Shown: in pieces, positions 25,207 through 36,166 of the stretch | Layout: each line of letters begins with the position of its first letter | Position numbering within the stretch: the stretch's first letter is position 1 | From: Thiogranum sp. | GTDB lineage: Bacteria; Pseudomonadota; Gammaproteobacteria; DSM-19610 | Assembly: GCA_022340245.1 (NCBI GenBank) | Contig: JAJDOI010000160.1 | Location: 1 to 54,634 of the forward strand | DNA length: 54,634 nucleotides | Direction: 5' to 3' | Notes under the pieces: generated by a model | What the model was told of the DNA's origin: nothing | Databases searched by the model: none | The model's input: the letters and a program-made list of their open reading frames with translations, nothing else | Position numbers and translations under genes: made by a program

Positions 25207-26658
25207 ATGCTGATATTCGAACATTCAAAACCAGGGCGTCGCGCCACCGCGCAGGCGCCGTTTGGTGAACCCGCGGCTGATGATCTCCCCGCGGCGTTGT
25301 TGCGTGACGATGTGCCTGCGCTGCCCGAGGTTTCCGAAATGCAGGCCGTGCGTCATTACACCCGGCTGTCGCAGAAGAATTTTTCCATCGATACGAATTT
25401 CTACCCGCTGGGTTCCTGCACCATGAAGTACAACCCGCGGGCCTGCAACTCGCTGGCCATGCTGCCGGGTTTTCTGGCCCGCCATCCGCTGGCGCCCGCC
25501 AGCGAAGGCCAGGGGGTACTGGCCTGCCTGTATGAGTTGCAGGAAATGTTGAGGGATGTCACCGGCATGAAAGCCGTGTCGCTGACCCCCGCGGCGGGCG
25601 CGCAGGGCGAATTCGCCGGTGTGGCCATGATTCGCGCCTACCATCAGGCGCGCGCCGACACGGCGCGCAACGAAATCCTGGTGCCGGACGCCGCGCACGG
25701 TACCAACCCCGCGACTGCGACCATGTGCGGGTACAAGGTGCGCGAAATTCCTACCGACCGCAACGGCGATGTCGACATCGAGGCGCTGCGCGCTGCAGTC
25801 GGACCGCACACCGCGGGCATCATGCTGACCAACCCGTCTACCCTGGGCGTGTTCGAACGTCGTATCAAGGAGATTGCCGGTATCGTGCACGACGCCGGCG
25901 GCCTGCTTTACTATGACGGCGCCAATCTCAACGCCATTCTCGGCAAGGTTCGCCCCGGGGACATGGGTTTCGATGTCATTCACATGAACCTGCACAAGAC
26001 GTTTTCCACGCCGCACGGCGGTGGCGGACCGGGCGCCGGGCCGGTGGGCGTGAGCGAGCGCCTGCAGCCCTTCCTGCCCGTGCCGCTGGTGGCCTTCGAT
26101 GGCGACGAGTACCGCTGGGTTACCGAACAGGACCTGCCGCAGAGCATCGGCCGGCTGTCGGCGTTCATGGGCAATGTCGGCGTACTGTTGCGCGCCTACG
26201 TTTACGCGCGTTTACTCGGGCGCGATGGCATGCGGCGCGTCGCCGAGTTCGCTACGCTGAATGCCAACTATCTGATGAAACAGCTGCAAAACGCCGGTTT
26301 CGACCTGGCCTACCCGAATCGGCGCGCCACCCACGAGTTTATCGTCACGCTCAAGCGCCAGGCGCGCGAGCAGCACGTGACGGCCATGGATTTTGCCAAG
26401 CGCCTGCTGGATTTCGGGTATCATGCCCCGACCACGTATTTTCCCTTGCTGGTGCCCGAATGTCTGTTGATAGAGCCGACCGAAACCGAAACGCGCGAAG
26501 AACTGGATGGCTTTGTCGAGGCCATGAAGCAGATTCAGGAAGAGGCCGAGACCAATCCCGCCCTGCTGCACGAGGCGCCACACACCCAACCGGTGCGCCG
26601 GCTCGACGAAGTGCGCGCGGCGCGCGAGCTGGACGTGCGCTGGAGCAACGATCGCTGA
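25207..26658 (+). CDS. gcvPB: Glycine dehydrogenase (decarboxylating), subunit 2
   Basis: This is the PLP-binding half of the split P protein, which decarboxylates glycine. The 483-residue subunit begins [20 protein letters not shown] and contains [14 protein letters not shown] near residue 67, [13 protein letters not shown] near residue 124, [10 protein letters not shown] near residue 162 and the PLP lysine in [17 protein letters not shown] near residue 263. It pairs with gcvPA. A 212-bp gap with hairpin repeats separates it from tpx, so an additional promoter is possible; I see no strong candidate. Confidence 0.97.
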   Translation: MLIFEHSKPGRRATAQAPFGEPAADDLPAALLRDDVPALPEVSEMQAVRHYTRLSQKNFSIDTNFYPLGSCTMKYNPRACNSLAMLPGFLARHPLAPASEGQGVLACLYELQEMLRDVTGMKAVSLTPAAGAQGEFAGVAMIRAYHQARADTARNEILVPDAAHGTNPATATMCGYKVREIPTDRNGDVDIEALRAAVGPHTAGIMLTNPSTLGVFERRIKEIAGIVHDAGGLLYYDGANLNAILGKVRPGDMGFDVIHMNLHKTFSTPHGGGGPGAGPVGVSERLQPFLPVPLVAFDGDEYRWVTEQDLPQSIGRLSAFMGNVGVLLRAYVYARLLGRDGMRRVAEFATLNANYLMKQLQNAGFDLAYPNRRATHEFIVTLKRQAREQHVTAMDFAKRLLDFGYHAPTTYFPLLVPECLLIEPTETETREELDGFVEAMKQIQEEAETNPALLHEAPHTQPVRRLDEVRAARELDVRWSNDR

Positions 26659-26664
26659 TCTGCA

Positions 26665-27027
26665 ATGGCTAAGGCCGGCAACACAGGCATCAGGCGGATT
26701 ATTCGTGCCGGGTGCTACTCGTGGAGAGGTTTCAAGGCCTGCTTCAAGAATGAAGCGGCCTTCCGCCAGGAGTTGGCGCTGACCGTGGTGTTGCTGCCAT
26801 TGGCCTTCTGGCTGGGCGAGACCGCGCTGCATCGCGCGGTGATGATCGGCGTGTGGTTGATCGTGCCGACCGTGGAGTTGCTCAACTCCGGTATCGAGGC
26901 GGTTGTCGACCGTATCAGCGACGAACACCATCCGTTGGCCGGGCGCGCCAAGGATGTCGGTTCCGCGGCGGTGTTTCTGGCCATTACCAATGCGTCGGTG
27001 GTGTGGGCGGTGTTGTTGTTTACATGA
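26665..27027 (+). CDS. dgkA: Diacylglycerol kinase
   Basis: DgkA is a small inner-membrane kinase that phosphorylates diacylglycerol, recycling the by-product of membrane-derived glycan or lipid modification. The 120-residue protein (E. coli 122) has an amphipathic start (GIRRIIRAGCYSWRGFKACF), the EAAFRQE motif, three membrane helices (about residues 35-50, 56-75 and 98-118), and ELLNSGIEAVVDRIS, the catalytic signature. It starts six bases after gcvPB, but its function is unrelated. Confidence 0.96.
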   Translation: MAKAGNTGIRRIIRAGCYSWRGFKACFKNEAAFRQELALTVVLLPLAFWLGETALHRAVMIGVWLIVPTVELLNSGIEAVVDRISDEHHPLAGRAKDVGSAAVFLAITNASVVWAVLLFT

Positions 27028-27043
27028 AATTGGAGGGGAGCCT

Positions 27044-27985
27044 ATGTCGGCACTGATCTGCGGTTCGTTTGCTTATGACACTATTATGGTGTTTCAGGAT
27101 CACTTCAAGAACCACATCCTGCCGGACAAGGTGCACATTCTGAATGTCGCCTTCCACGTGCCGGACCTGCGCCGCGAGTTCGGCGGTTGTGCGGCCAATA
27201 TCGCCTACAATCTCAAGCTGCTGGGTGGCAGGCCTTTGCCCATGGGCACCGTCGGCAAGGACTTCGCGCCGTACGCGGAATGGCTGGACAGGCACGCTAT
27301 ACCGCGCAACCATATCAAGCAGATCGAGAGCGCCTACACCGCGCAGGCCTTCATTACCACCGACCAGGACGACAACCAGATCACTGCTTTTCACCCGGGT
27401 GCCATGGACTTCTCCCACGAGGTCACGGTGGACGAGGCGGATGGTGTGACCATCGGCATGGTCTCCCCGGACGGCCGACAGGGCATGATTGAGCACGCCG
27501 AGCAGTTTGTCGAAGCCGGGATCCCCTTCATTTTCGATCCGGGCCAGGCTATGCCGCTGTTTACCGGTGACGACTTCAGGCAGTTTATCGAGCAGGCGAC
27601 CTGGGTTTGTGTCAACGACTACGAGTCGCAATTGCTGCAGGACCGCACCGGCTGGTCGCCGCACGAGATTGCCGGGAAGGTCGAGGCACTGATCGTTACT
27701 CTCGGTGGCAAGGGTTCGTACATCTATCACTCGGAAAGACGTATCGACATTCCGCCGGCGCCCGTCAGCGCAATCGTCGATCCCACCGGCTGCGGCGACG
27801 CGTTCCGTGGCGGGCTCCTGTACGGCCTTATGAACGGTCTGGACTGGGAAGTGACCGGGCGCATCGCCGCGCTCATGGGCGCCATTAAAATAGAACAACA
27901 CGGCACGCAAAACCACACGTTCACCGCAGACGAATTCCGCGATCGCTACCAGGCCGCTTTCGGCCAACCGCTGGAGGCGCCTTGA
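27044..27985 (+). CDS. PfkB-family kinase, adenosine-kinase-like
   Basis: The 313-residue protein belongs to the ribokinase/PfkB fold. It opens MSALICGSFAYDTIMVFQDH, has the glycine-rich substrate segment FGGCAANIAYNLKLLGG near residue 46, and ends with the catalytic DPTGCGDAFRGG, where Asp252 would be the base. Proteins with this particular start are commonly annotated as adenosine kinase in sulfur-oxidising and related proteobacteria, and I infer adenosine as substrate. The GGAGGGG site sits well before ATG 27044. Its stop overlaps the start of a methyltransferase by four bases (TTGA), a tight translational link. Confidence 0.85.
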   Translation: MSALICGSFAYDTIMVFQDHFKNHILPDKVHILNVAFHVPDLRREFGGCAANIAYNLKLLGGRPLPMGTVGKDFAPYAEWLDRHAIPRNHIKQIESAYTAQAFITTDQDDNQITAFHPGAMDFSHEVTVDEADGVTIGMVSPDGRQGMIEHAEQFVEAGIPFIFDPGQAMPLFTGDDFRQFIEQATWVCVNDYESQLLQDRTGWSPHEIAGKVEALIVTLGGKGSYIYHSERRIDIPPAPVSAIVDPTGCGDAFRGGLLYGLMNGLDWEVTGRIAALMGAIKIEQHGTQNHTFTADEFRDRYQAAFGQPLEAP

Positions 27986-28827
27986 GCGCAGGGCCCGACG
28001 CTGCACAACAAAAGCAGGCCGTTCAACAGGTCTTTGACAAGGTCGCCGCGGGATACGATAACCCCGCGACACGGTTTTTCCCTTTCTGCGCCGATCGGCT
28101 GGTGAACTTTGTCAAACCCGGCCCCGGTGCGCGCGTGCTCGACGTCGCCACCGGTACCGGTGCAGCTGCGGTTCCCCTGGCCCAGGCTGTAGGTCCCCAG
28201 GGGCGTGTGCACGCCATCGATATTTCTCCCGGCATGCTCGATCGCGCCGCAGCCAATATCGCCACGATGGCCCTGGAGAATGTCGACCTGCACGCGATGG
28301 ACGCGGAGCGGCTCGACTTCAGATCCGACTACTTTCATACCGTTGTCTGCTCTTACGGTCTGTTCTTTATCCCGGATATGCAGGCTGCGCTCGGCGACTG
28401 GGTGAGAGTGTTGCGCCCCGGTGGCAAGCTGGCGTTTACCTGCTTCGAGCAAAGCGCTTTCCAGCCGATGCTGGATAATTTCGTGGAGAATCTACGGGTG
28501 TTCGGCGTGCAACTGCCCGATGGACCGTTCGGTTCAAGGCGTATTAGCTCGCTGGACCACTGTTGCGAATTGCTGGAAACCGCGGGGCTGGAAGCCATCG
28601 AGACCGAGCTGGTACAGGTCGGGTACCACTTGAAGGATGAAACCGAGTGGTGGGACGTGGTGCACAACACCGCCATGCGTGGCTTGTTTGAACAGGTACC
28701 CGGCGAACGGCAGGCCGACTTCCGGGCCGAACACCTGGCCTTCGTTGCTGCGCAGAAAACGGCCGACGGTCTGTGGATGGATGTAGGCACCCGGTTCGCC
28801 GCAGGTATCAAGCCCACAGCTGGCTGA
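27982..28827 (+). CDS. SAM-dependent methyltransferase, UbiE-like
   Basis: The 281-residue class I methyltransferase has the SAM-binding motif I VLDVATGTGAAAVPLAQ near residue 49, an acidic motif II AIDISPGMLDRA near residue 76, and VLRPGGKLAFTCFE near residue 138. It resembles the UbiE/Coq5 family in the N-terminal VFDKVAAGYDNPATR, but it lacks the full signature of ubiquinone UbiE, so the substrate is unknown. The start is a TTG overlapping the kinase stop, preceded by CTGGAGG, the only plausible site. Pairing with an adenosine kinase suggests recycling of adenosine from S-adenosylhomocysteine, an inference. Confidence 0.82.
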   Translation: MSAGPDAAQQKQAVQQVFDKVAAGYDNPATRFFPFCADRLVNFVKPGPGARVLDVATGTGAAAVPLAQAVGPQGRVHAIDISPGMLDRAAANIATMALENVDLHAMDAERLDFRSDYFHTVVCSYGLFFIPDMQAALGDWVRVLRPGGKLAFTCFEQSAFQPMLDNFVENLRVFGVQLPDGPFGSRRISSLDHCCELLETAGLEAIETELVQVGYHLKDETEWWDVVHNTAMRGLFEQVPGERQADFRAEHLAFVAAQKTADGLWMDVGTRFAAGIKPTAG

Positions 28828-28851
28828 GCCTTATGCCAATGGCGAATATTC

Positions 28852-28930
28852 GCAGGTTGGGCTGAGCGTAGCGAAGCCCAGCGTTTGGGAGCCTGGCCCG
28901 TTGGGCTTCGTTCCTCAGCCCAACCTACGG
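28852..28930. repeat. Hairpin repeat family 1 between convergent methyltransferase and DUF255 gene
   Basis: A forward unit (GCAGGTTGGGCTGAGCGTAG) and an inverted unit (TTGGGCTTCGTTCCTCAGCC) face each other. This is the last family 1 cluster in the window; I find none in the following 25 kb. Confidence 0.88.
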
Positions 28931-28991
28931 GAATCACCGATTCACCAAATTATGCAAGGCTCATCAAGAACTCCTCCCGGGTCAGGCGGCG

Positions 28992-31064
<2,073 letters not shown>

Positions 31065-31156
31065 GAGTTTGCGGCTGGCTGGGGGGTTGGCGCTTTACTA
31101 TAGCCGAATCGAACTGCTCTGTCGTTCCACTAACCCAGAAAAAGACGAGGGTTTTC

Positions 31157-31969
31157 ATGGAGTTTTCCATTGTCGTGCCGGTTTTTAACGAGGCCGGTAA
31201 CGTCCGGCCGCTGGTCGCGGAAGTCAGCCGCGCGATGGCGGGACGCCATGCCTGGGAAGTGGTTTGTGTCGACGATGGCAGTGACGACGGTACCCGCGCG
31301 GAGTTGCAGGCAGCCATGGCGGACTCTCCTGTGTTGCGGGTATTGCACCACTCGCGGCGCTGCGGTCAGAGCAGTGCGCTGCTGACCGGTGTGCGCGCCG
31401 CCCTCGCGCCCTGGATCATCACGCTGGATGGCGATGGTCAGAATGACCCCGCGGATATTCCCCTGCTGGTCGAGCGCCTGCGGCTCGAGAACGCCGCTGC
31501 CGGGTCGCTGATGCTGGCCGGTCACCGTACCCGCCGCTGTGACAGTATCGCAAAGCGGTTTTCCTCCCGCATCGCCAATGCGGTGCGCAGCCGGCTGCTG
31601 AAAGATGCAACCCCGGATACCGGCTGCGGCATCAAGGTGTTCGGCCGCGAGGCATTTCTGGCGCTGCCGGCATTCGATCATATGCACCGCTTTCTGCCGG
31701 CACTGATGCAGCGCCAGGGCGTACACGTCATTTCTGTCCCGGTTCGCCACCGCGCGCGCGGGCAGGGCATATCCAAATACGGCGTGCACAATCGGCTGTG
31801 GGTGGGGCTGGTGGATCTGGCCGGTGTCATGTGGTTGCAGCGCCGGCGGCTCGGTGGAGCGCCGTCGGCACACGGGCAGTTATCGCACCTCGGCGACAGC
31901 CTGGGGGTGGCCTGGCTGCAGCGGCGCGCGTGCCGCGCCGCTGCAGAGGAGGATATGCTCAATGTTTGA
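31157..31969 (+). CDS. Family 2 glycosyltransferase, polyprenyl-phosphate type
   Basis: The 270-residue protein has the GT-A start MEFSIVVPVFNEAGNVRPLV, the nucleotide-sugar VVCVDDGSDDGTRAEL near residue 36 and the DGDGQNDPADIP acidic motif near residue 95, as in dolichyl-phosphate mannose synthases. It lacks the C-terminal pair of membrane helices of some members, so membrane attachment may be weak. It likely loads a sugar onto undecaprenyl phosphate for the ArnT-like enzyme two genes downstream. Its end overlaps the LAB_N gene by eight bases. Confidence 0.88.
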   Translation: MEFSIVVPVFNEAGNVRPLVAEVSRAMAGRHAWEVVCVDDGSDDGTRAELQAAMADSPVLRVLHHSRRCGQSSALLTGVRAALAPWIITLDGDGQNDPADIPLLVERLRLENAAAGSLMLAGHRTRRCDSIAKRFSSRIANAVRSRLLKDATPDTGCGIKVFGREAFLALPAFDHMHRFLPALMQRQGVHVISVPVRHRARGQGISKYGVHNRLWVGLVDLAGVMWLQRRRLGGAPSAHGQLSHLGDSLGVAWLQRRACRAAAEEDMLNV

Positions 31970-32246
31970 TCAACCTGTCGGGTGGCTGGTATTGGGGTTC
32001 GCCGGTCAGGCTTTGTTCTCTGCGCGCTTCCTGGTGCAGTGGGTGTACAGCGAGCGTCACAAACAGTCGCTCATCCCCACGGCTTTCTGGTACTTCAGCC
32101 TCGCCGGCGGCGCCACGCTGTTTACTTACGCGCTGCACATCGGGGATCCCGTTTTTGTTCTCGGGCAGTCGGTGGGCGTGCTGATCTATTCGCGCAACCT
32201 TTACTTTATTCACAAGCAAAGACGACAGCTGGCGGGTATCGAATGA
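31962..32246 (+). CDS. Small membrane protein with lipid A biosynthesis N-terminal (LAB_N) domain
   Basis: This 94-residue protein is a free-standing LAB_N domain. It has three hydrophobic segments (about residues 6-24, 40-58 and 63-80) and the family signature LVLGFAGQALFSARFLVQWV followed by SERHKQSLIPTAFWYFSLAG. Such proteins accompany a GT2 sugar transferase and an ArnT-like glycosyltransferase in lipid A or cell-envelope modification clusters, but their own role is unclear. The start at 31962 has GAGGAGG in the right place and overlaps the upstream gene. Confidence 0.9.
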   Translation: MFDQPVGWLVLGFAGQALFSARFLVQWVYSERHKQSLIPTAFWYFSLAGGATLFTYALHIGDPVFVLGQSVGVLIYSRNLYFIHKQRRQLAGIE

Positions 32247-32401
32247 GTGCATCGTCGTTCGGTTTGCCCTGCGAGGAGAGACCCGGGCGTCGGCGTGAAC
32301 GTCCATGACACCTGCCCGCGCGGCCGTGACCGACCGCTGTATCGGTCGGTTTTCGCCTTGCGCAACCTGGCGCTGCACCGGTGCCCTTCGGCGCTGTGAA
32401 A

Positions 32402-34009
32402 ATGATTGAAAACCGCACCGGCTGGCCATTGCTGATCGCCGCCGTCCTGCTGCTTGCCGCGTTGCAGCTGTGGCTGCGCCCGCTGCTGCCCGTCGACGAA
32501 ACCCGCTACCTCAGCGTCGCCTGGGAAATGTGGTCACGCAGCGATTTTCTCGTGCCCTGGCTCAACGGCGAGGTCTATAGCCAGAAGCCGCCGCTGCTGT
32601 TCTGGATGATTCACGGCCTGTGGGCGGTATTCGGCGTCGCCGAACTACCGGCGCGCCTGATCACAGTGGTGCTGAGCCTGCTGGCGCTGTGGTGGTCGGC
32701 GCTGCTTGCCGGCCGCCTGTGGCCGGAGCATGCAGCGGTGGTCAGATCGCTCGCGCCCTGGTTGCTGTTCGGCAGTGTCTTCTGGATGAATTTTTATACG
32801 CTGGTGCAGTTCGACCTGCTGGTGGTGCTCGCGGCGCTGGGCGCCTGGCTGGGTGTCTTGCGCGCCCGGCAGCGCCCGCTGTCGGGCTGGAGCATGGTCG
32901 GCGTCGCGATCGGCCTGGGCGTGTTGTCCAAGGGGCCGGTAATCCTCCTGCCGGTGTTACCGGCGATGCTGCTTGCGCCCTGGTGGCTGGGGGGCGCACA
33001 GCCGCTGAGCTGGTGGCGCTGGTACCTGGGCGCCTTCAGCGCCGTGCTGCTGGGCGCGACGATCGCCCTGGCCTGGGCGATTCCCGCGGGCCTGGCGGGT
33101 GGGGAGGCCTACCGGCAGGCGATATTCTGGGGTCAATCCGCGGGGCGACTGGTGCAATCGTTTGCTCATCGCAGTCCCTGGTGGAGTTACCTGCTGTGGT
33201 TGCCGTTGTTGGGCCTGCCCTGGCTCCTCTGGCCGCCGCTGCTGCGCGGCGTGCGGCGCCTGTCGCTGCAGGATCAAGGCGTGCGCTTCTGTCTGGCGGT
33301 GCTGGTCCCGGCGTTGGTGTTGTTCAGCCTGATCAGTGGCAAGCAGGCCAAGTACCTGCTGCCGCTGTTGCCGCTGCTGGCGCTACTGGCGGCGCGGGCG
33401 CTGGCGGACCCGCAGGCCGCGCAGTCCCGCTTCCGACTGTGGCCCGCGGGCGGCTTGCTGGCCGTGGTCGGGGTGGCGCTGACCGCGTTGCCCTGGTGGC
33501 CGCAGGGGCCGGACTGGCTGGTGCAGGTTCAGCCCGTGTGGGGCCCCGCGCTGCTGCTCTGGTCAGCCCCGTTTTTCCTGCTGCGCCTGCGGCCAGCGTC
33601 TGCCGTTCGCGCCACCGTCGCCGCGGTGTGGCTGGCGACCGCGACCGTCTACCTGGGGGGGGTCGACCTGGTGGCGCCGCAGTACCAGCTTGGCCCACTG
33701 GCGGGGCGCCTGGCGGGTCTGCAGCGCAGCGGCCATGAGCTCGCGTGGCTGGGTCGTTACCATGGCCAGTTCCAGTTTCTCGGGCGCCTGCGCGAGCGTA
33801 TCGAACCGCTGACCGGGCAGCACCAGCTGCGCGCCTGGTTGACGGCGCACCCGCAGGGGTACCTGCTGGTGAGCTATCCTGGTGTGAACCCGCATGTGCC
33901 GGTATCGCTGGCGGTGCAGCCGTACCGCAGCGGCAGCCTGGTGCTGTGGCCTGCACGTGAGCTGTTGCGGGCCCCCGCTCAACTCGACGCAATCGCGGGG
34001 AACGCGTAA
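32402..34009 (+). CDS. ArnT-like membrane glycosyltransferase (GT83)
   Basis: The 535-residue polytopic protein is rich in hydrophobic helices (about ten to twelve) and has the PMT/ArnT-type periplasmic loop signature LLPVDETRYLSVAWEMWSRS, with the catalytic Asp-Glu, and PWLNGEVYSQKPPLLFWMIH near residue 50. ArnT-type enzymes move a sugar from undecaprenyl phosphate to lipid A; which sugar is not predictable here. With the GT2 and LAB_N genes it forms a three-gene cassette. I start at ATG 32402; a GTG at 32381 is an alternative. A 155-bp gap after LAB_N shows no gene. Confidence 0.87.
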   Translation: MIENRTGWPLLIAAVLLLAALQLWLRPLLPVDETRYLSVAWEMWSRSDFLVPWLNGEVYSQKPPLLFWMIHGLWAVFGVAELPARLITVVLSLLALWWSALLAGRLWPEHAAVVRSLAPWLLFGSVFWMNFYTLVQFDLLVVLAALGAWLGVLRARQRPLSGWSMVGVAIGLGVLSKGPVILLPVLPAMLLAPWWLGGAQPLSWWRWYLGAFSAVLLGATIALAWAIPAGLAGGEAYRQAIFWGQSAGRLVQSFAHRSPWWSYLLWLPLLGLPWLLWPPLLRGVRRLSLQDQGVRFCLAVLVPALVLFSLISGKQAKYLLPLLPLLALLAARALADPQAAQSRFRLWPAGGLLAVVGVALTALPWWPQGPDWLVQVQPVWGPALLLWSAPFFLLRLRPASAVRATVAAVWLATATVYLGGVDLVAPQYQLGPLAGRLAGLQRSGHELAWLGRYHGQFQFLGRLRERIEPLTGQHQLRAWLTAHPQGYLLVSYPGVNPHVPVSLAVQPYRSGSLVLWPARELLRAPAQLDAIAGNA

Positions 34010-34040
34010 GCTTCACCCCTGCATTTTCCGGTCGGGGTTT

Positions 34041-35252
34041 ATGAATACAGTTTCAGTCACCGAGCCGCTGGCACCGCTGCGGTTGAAAAAGAACGAAGAA
34101 CGGCGTCTGCGCGCCGGCCACCTCTGGGTGTACAGCAACGAGGTCGACATTGCGGCGACGCCGCTGAAAGCCTTTGCGCCCGGTCAGCAGGTGCAGCTGC
34201 TGGCTCACAGCGGCAAAAGCCTGGGTACCGCCTACGTCAACCCCAACTCACTGATCTGCGCGCGCCTGGTGAGTCGCGACGCCCGCTTTCTGCTTGACCG
34301 CTCGTTGCTGGTCCATCGGCTGAATGTCGCGCTGGCGCTGCGCGAGCGCCTGTTTGACACGCCCTTTTATCGACTGGTCTATGGCGAGGCGGACCAGCTG
34401 CCGGGCCTGGTTATCGATCGTTACGGTGACGTCTGCGTGGTGCAGTGCACCACCGCGGGTATGGAGGCGGTCAAGGAGCAGGTGCTGGAGGCACTCGACA
34501 AGGTGCTGCGGCCCAGCGGCATCCTGTGGCGCGCAGACAGCCCGGTGCGCAAACTCGAAGGCCTGGACAGTTATCGCGAAGTGCACGGCGTGGTCCCCGA
34601 GCAGACCGAAATCATCGAGCACGGTGTCAGGTTCAGTGTGTCCCTGCTGGAGGGACAGAAGACCGGCTGGTTTTACGACCAGCGCATGAACCGTGCGCGG
34701 CTGCGCGACTATGTTCCCGGTCGGCGTGTGCTGGATGTGTACAGCTACGTCGGCGCCTGGGGTCTGCAGGCCGCGACTGCCGGTGCCGGTGCGGTGGTGT
34801 GTGTCGATGCGTCGGAGAACGCGGTCGACCGGATTCACACCAACGCCGCGGCCAACGGCCTGGGGGAACGCGTGTCCACCATCCAGGGGGATGCCTTCGA
34901 GGTGCTCAGTCAGCTGCGCGTCGACCAGGAAAAATTCGATGTCGTGGTGCTCGATCCGCCGGCGTTCATCAAGCGCAGGAAAGACACCAAGGCCGGCGAG
35001 CAGGCGTATCACCGCCTCAATCAGCTGGGTATGCAGGTGCTGGCCAGAGACGGCATTCTGGTGTCGGCGTCCTGTTCCCAGCACCTCTCCGAGTCCGAGC
35101 TGCAGAATATCCTGCTGCAGTCGTCACGGCACCTGGACCGCAGCCTGCAGCTACTTGAGCGTGGTCACCAGGCGCCGGATCACCCGCTGCACCCCGCGAT
35201 TCCGGAGACCGGTTATCTGAAAGCGTTGTTTTGTCGCGTTCTGCCCGCCTAG
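34041..35252 (+). CDS. rlmI: Class I rRNA methyltransferase, RlmI-like
   Basis: RlmI makes m5C1962 in 23S rRNA. The 403-residue protein has an N-terminal PUA-like domain (LRLKKNEERRLRAGHLWVYS), an EEHAD-like middle domain (GEADQLPGLVIDRYGDVCVV) and the SAM domain with GWFYDQRMNRARLRDYVPG near 213, DVYSYVGAWGLQAA near residue 235 and VLDPPAFIKRRKD near 302. The catalytic Cys is in SASCSQHLSESEL. E. coli RlmI is 396 aa. Assignment within the RlmI family is likely but the rRNA site is inferred. Confidence 0.88.
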   Translation: MNTVSVTEPLAPLRLKKNEERRLRAGHLWVYSNEVDIAATPLKAFAPGQQVQLLAHSGKSLGTAYVNPNSLICARLVSRDARFLLDRSLLVHRLNVALALRERLFDTPFYRLVYGEADQLPGLVIDRYGDVCVVQCTTAGMEAVKEQVLEALDKVLRPSGILWRADSPVRKLEGLDSYREVHGVVPEQTEIIEHGVRFSVSLLEGQKTGWFYDQRMNRARLRDYVPGRRVLDVYSYVGAWGLQAATAGAGAVVCVDASENAVDRIHTNAAANGLGERVSTIQGDAFEVLSQLRVDQEKFDVVVLDPPAFIKRRKDTKAGEQAYHRLNQLGMQVLARDGILVSASCSQHLSESELQNILLQSSRHLDRSLQLLERGHQAPDHPLHPAIPETGYLKALFCRVLPA

Positions 35253-35332
35253 GAATCTGTCAGCGATGACCGGAGATATTTACAGAGTTGCTGTCCGTGG
35301 GCAGCATTTTGCCGACGTAGAGACAATTGAAT

Positions 35333-36166
35333 ATGTTGACTTACCCTGACATCAGCCCTGTCGCGATCTCTCTGGGGCCGTTGGCCATTCACTGGTACGG
35401 TCTTACCTACCTGGTCGGTTTTATCGGCGTGTGGGTGCTCGGCGGCGTCCGCGCGCGCAAGCCGGATTCCGGCTGGAAGGCGGAAGAAATTCCGGACATG
35501 CTCTTCTACGGCGCGCTGGGCGTGATACTGGGAGGCCGCATCGGTTATATGTTTTTCTATCACTTCGACTTGCTGCTCGACGATCCGCTGGTGCTGTTCC
35601 GTATCTGGCAGGGTGGCATGTCTTTCCACGGCGGCATGCTGGGCGTGTTTATCGCCATGTGGCTGTATGGGCGCAAGACCGGACGCGGTTTCTTCGAAGT
35701 GACGGATTTCATGGCGCCGTTTGTGCCGATCGGCCTGGGTGCGGGGCGCATCGGCAATTTCATCAACGGCGAGCTGTGGGGACGGCCCACGGACCTGCCC
35801 TGGGGCATGGTGTTTCCCTTTGTCGACAACCAGCCGCGGCACCCGTCGATGCTCTACGAGGCGTTTTTCGAGGGCCTGGTGCTGTTCATTATCCTGTGGC
35901 TGTATTCATCCAGGCCGCGGCCGACGCGCGCAGTGTCCGGTATGTTTATGCTGGGTTACGGGGTGTTCCGTTTTGGCGTCGAATTCGTGCGCCAGCCCGA
36001 CGCCCATATCGGTTACATCGCCTTCGGCTGGTTGACCGAAGGGCAGATACTCTCGGCGCCGATGATTCTGTTTGGCGTCTATCTGCTGGTCGTCGCCTAC
36101 CGATCCGGCGAGAAACGCGATGCCGGGCGTTTTCCGCCGGCGCCGCGGAACAAGGGGTCCCAGTGA
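35333..36166 (+). CDS. lgt: Prolipoprotein diacylglyceryl transferase
   Basis: Lgt attaches a diacylglyceryl group to the lipobox cysteine of prolipoproteins. The 277-residue membrane protein begins [20 protein letters not shown] with the family's HWYG just after, has MSFHGGMLG with the essential His near residue 100, and the Lgt signature [15 protein letters not shown] near residue 140. About seven membrane helices are expected. I used ATG 35333; TTG 35327 would add two residues. The stop overlaps the thyA start (GTGA), as in E. coli and many relatives. Confidence 0.97.
   Translation: MLTYPDISPVAISLGPLAIHWYGLTYLVGFIGVWVLGGVRARKPDSGWKAEEIPDMLFYGALGVILGGRIGYMFFYHFDLLLDDPLVLFRIWQGGMSFHGGMLGVFIAMWLYGRKTGRGFFEVTDFMAPFVPIGLGAGRIGNFINGELWGRPTDLPWGMVFPFVDNQPRHPSMLYEAFFEGLVLFIILWLYSSRPRPTRAVSGMFMLGYGVFRFGVEFVRQPDAHIGYIAFGWLTEGQILSAPMILFGVYLLVVAYRSGEKRDAGRFPPAPRNKGSQ

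Noticed and set aside
2120-28930. Regularly repeated short palindromes could be a CRISPR array.
   Set aside because: Copies are scattered between genes, come in facing pairs, and lack equal-length spacers; no cas genes are present.
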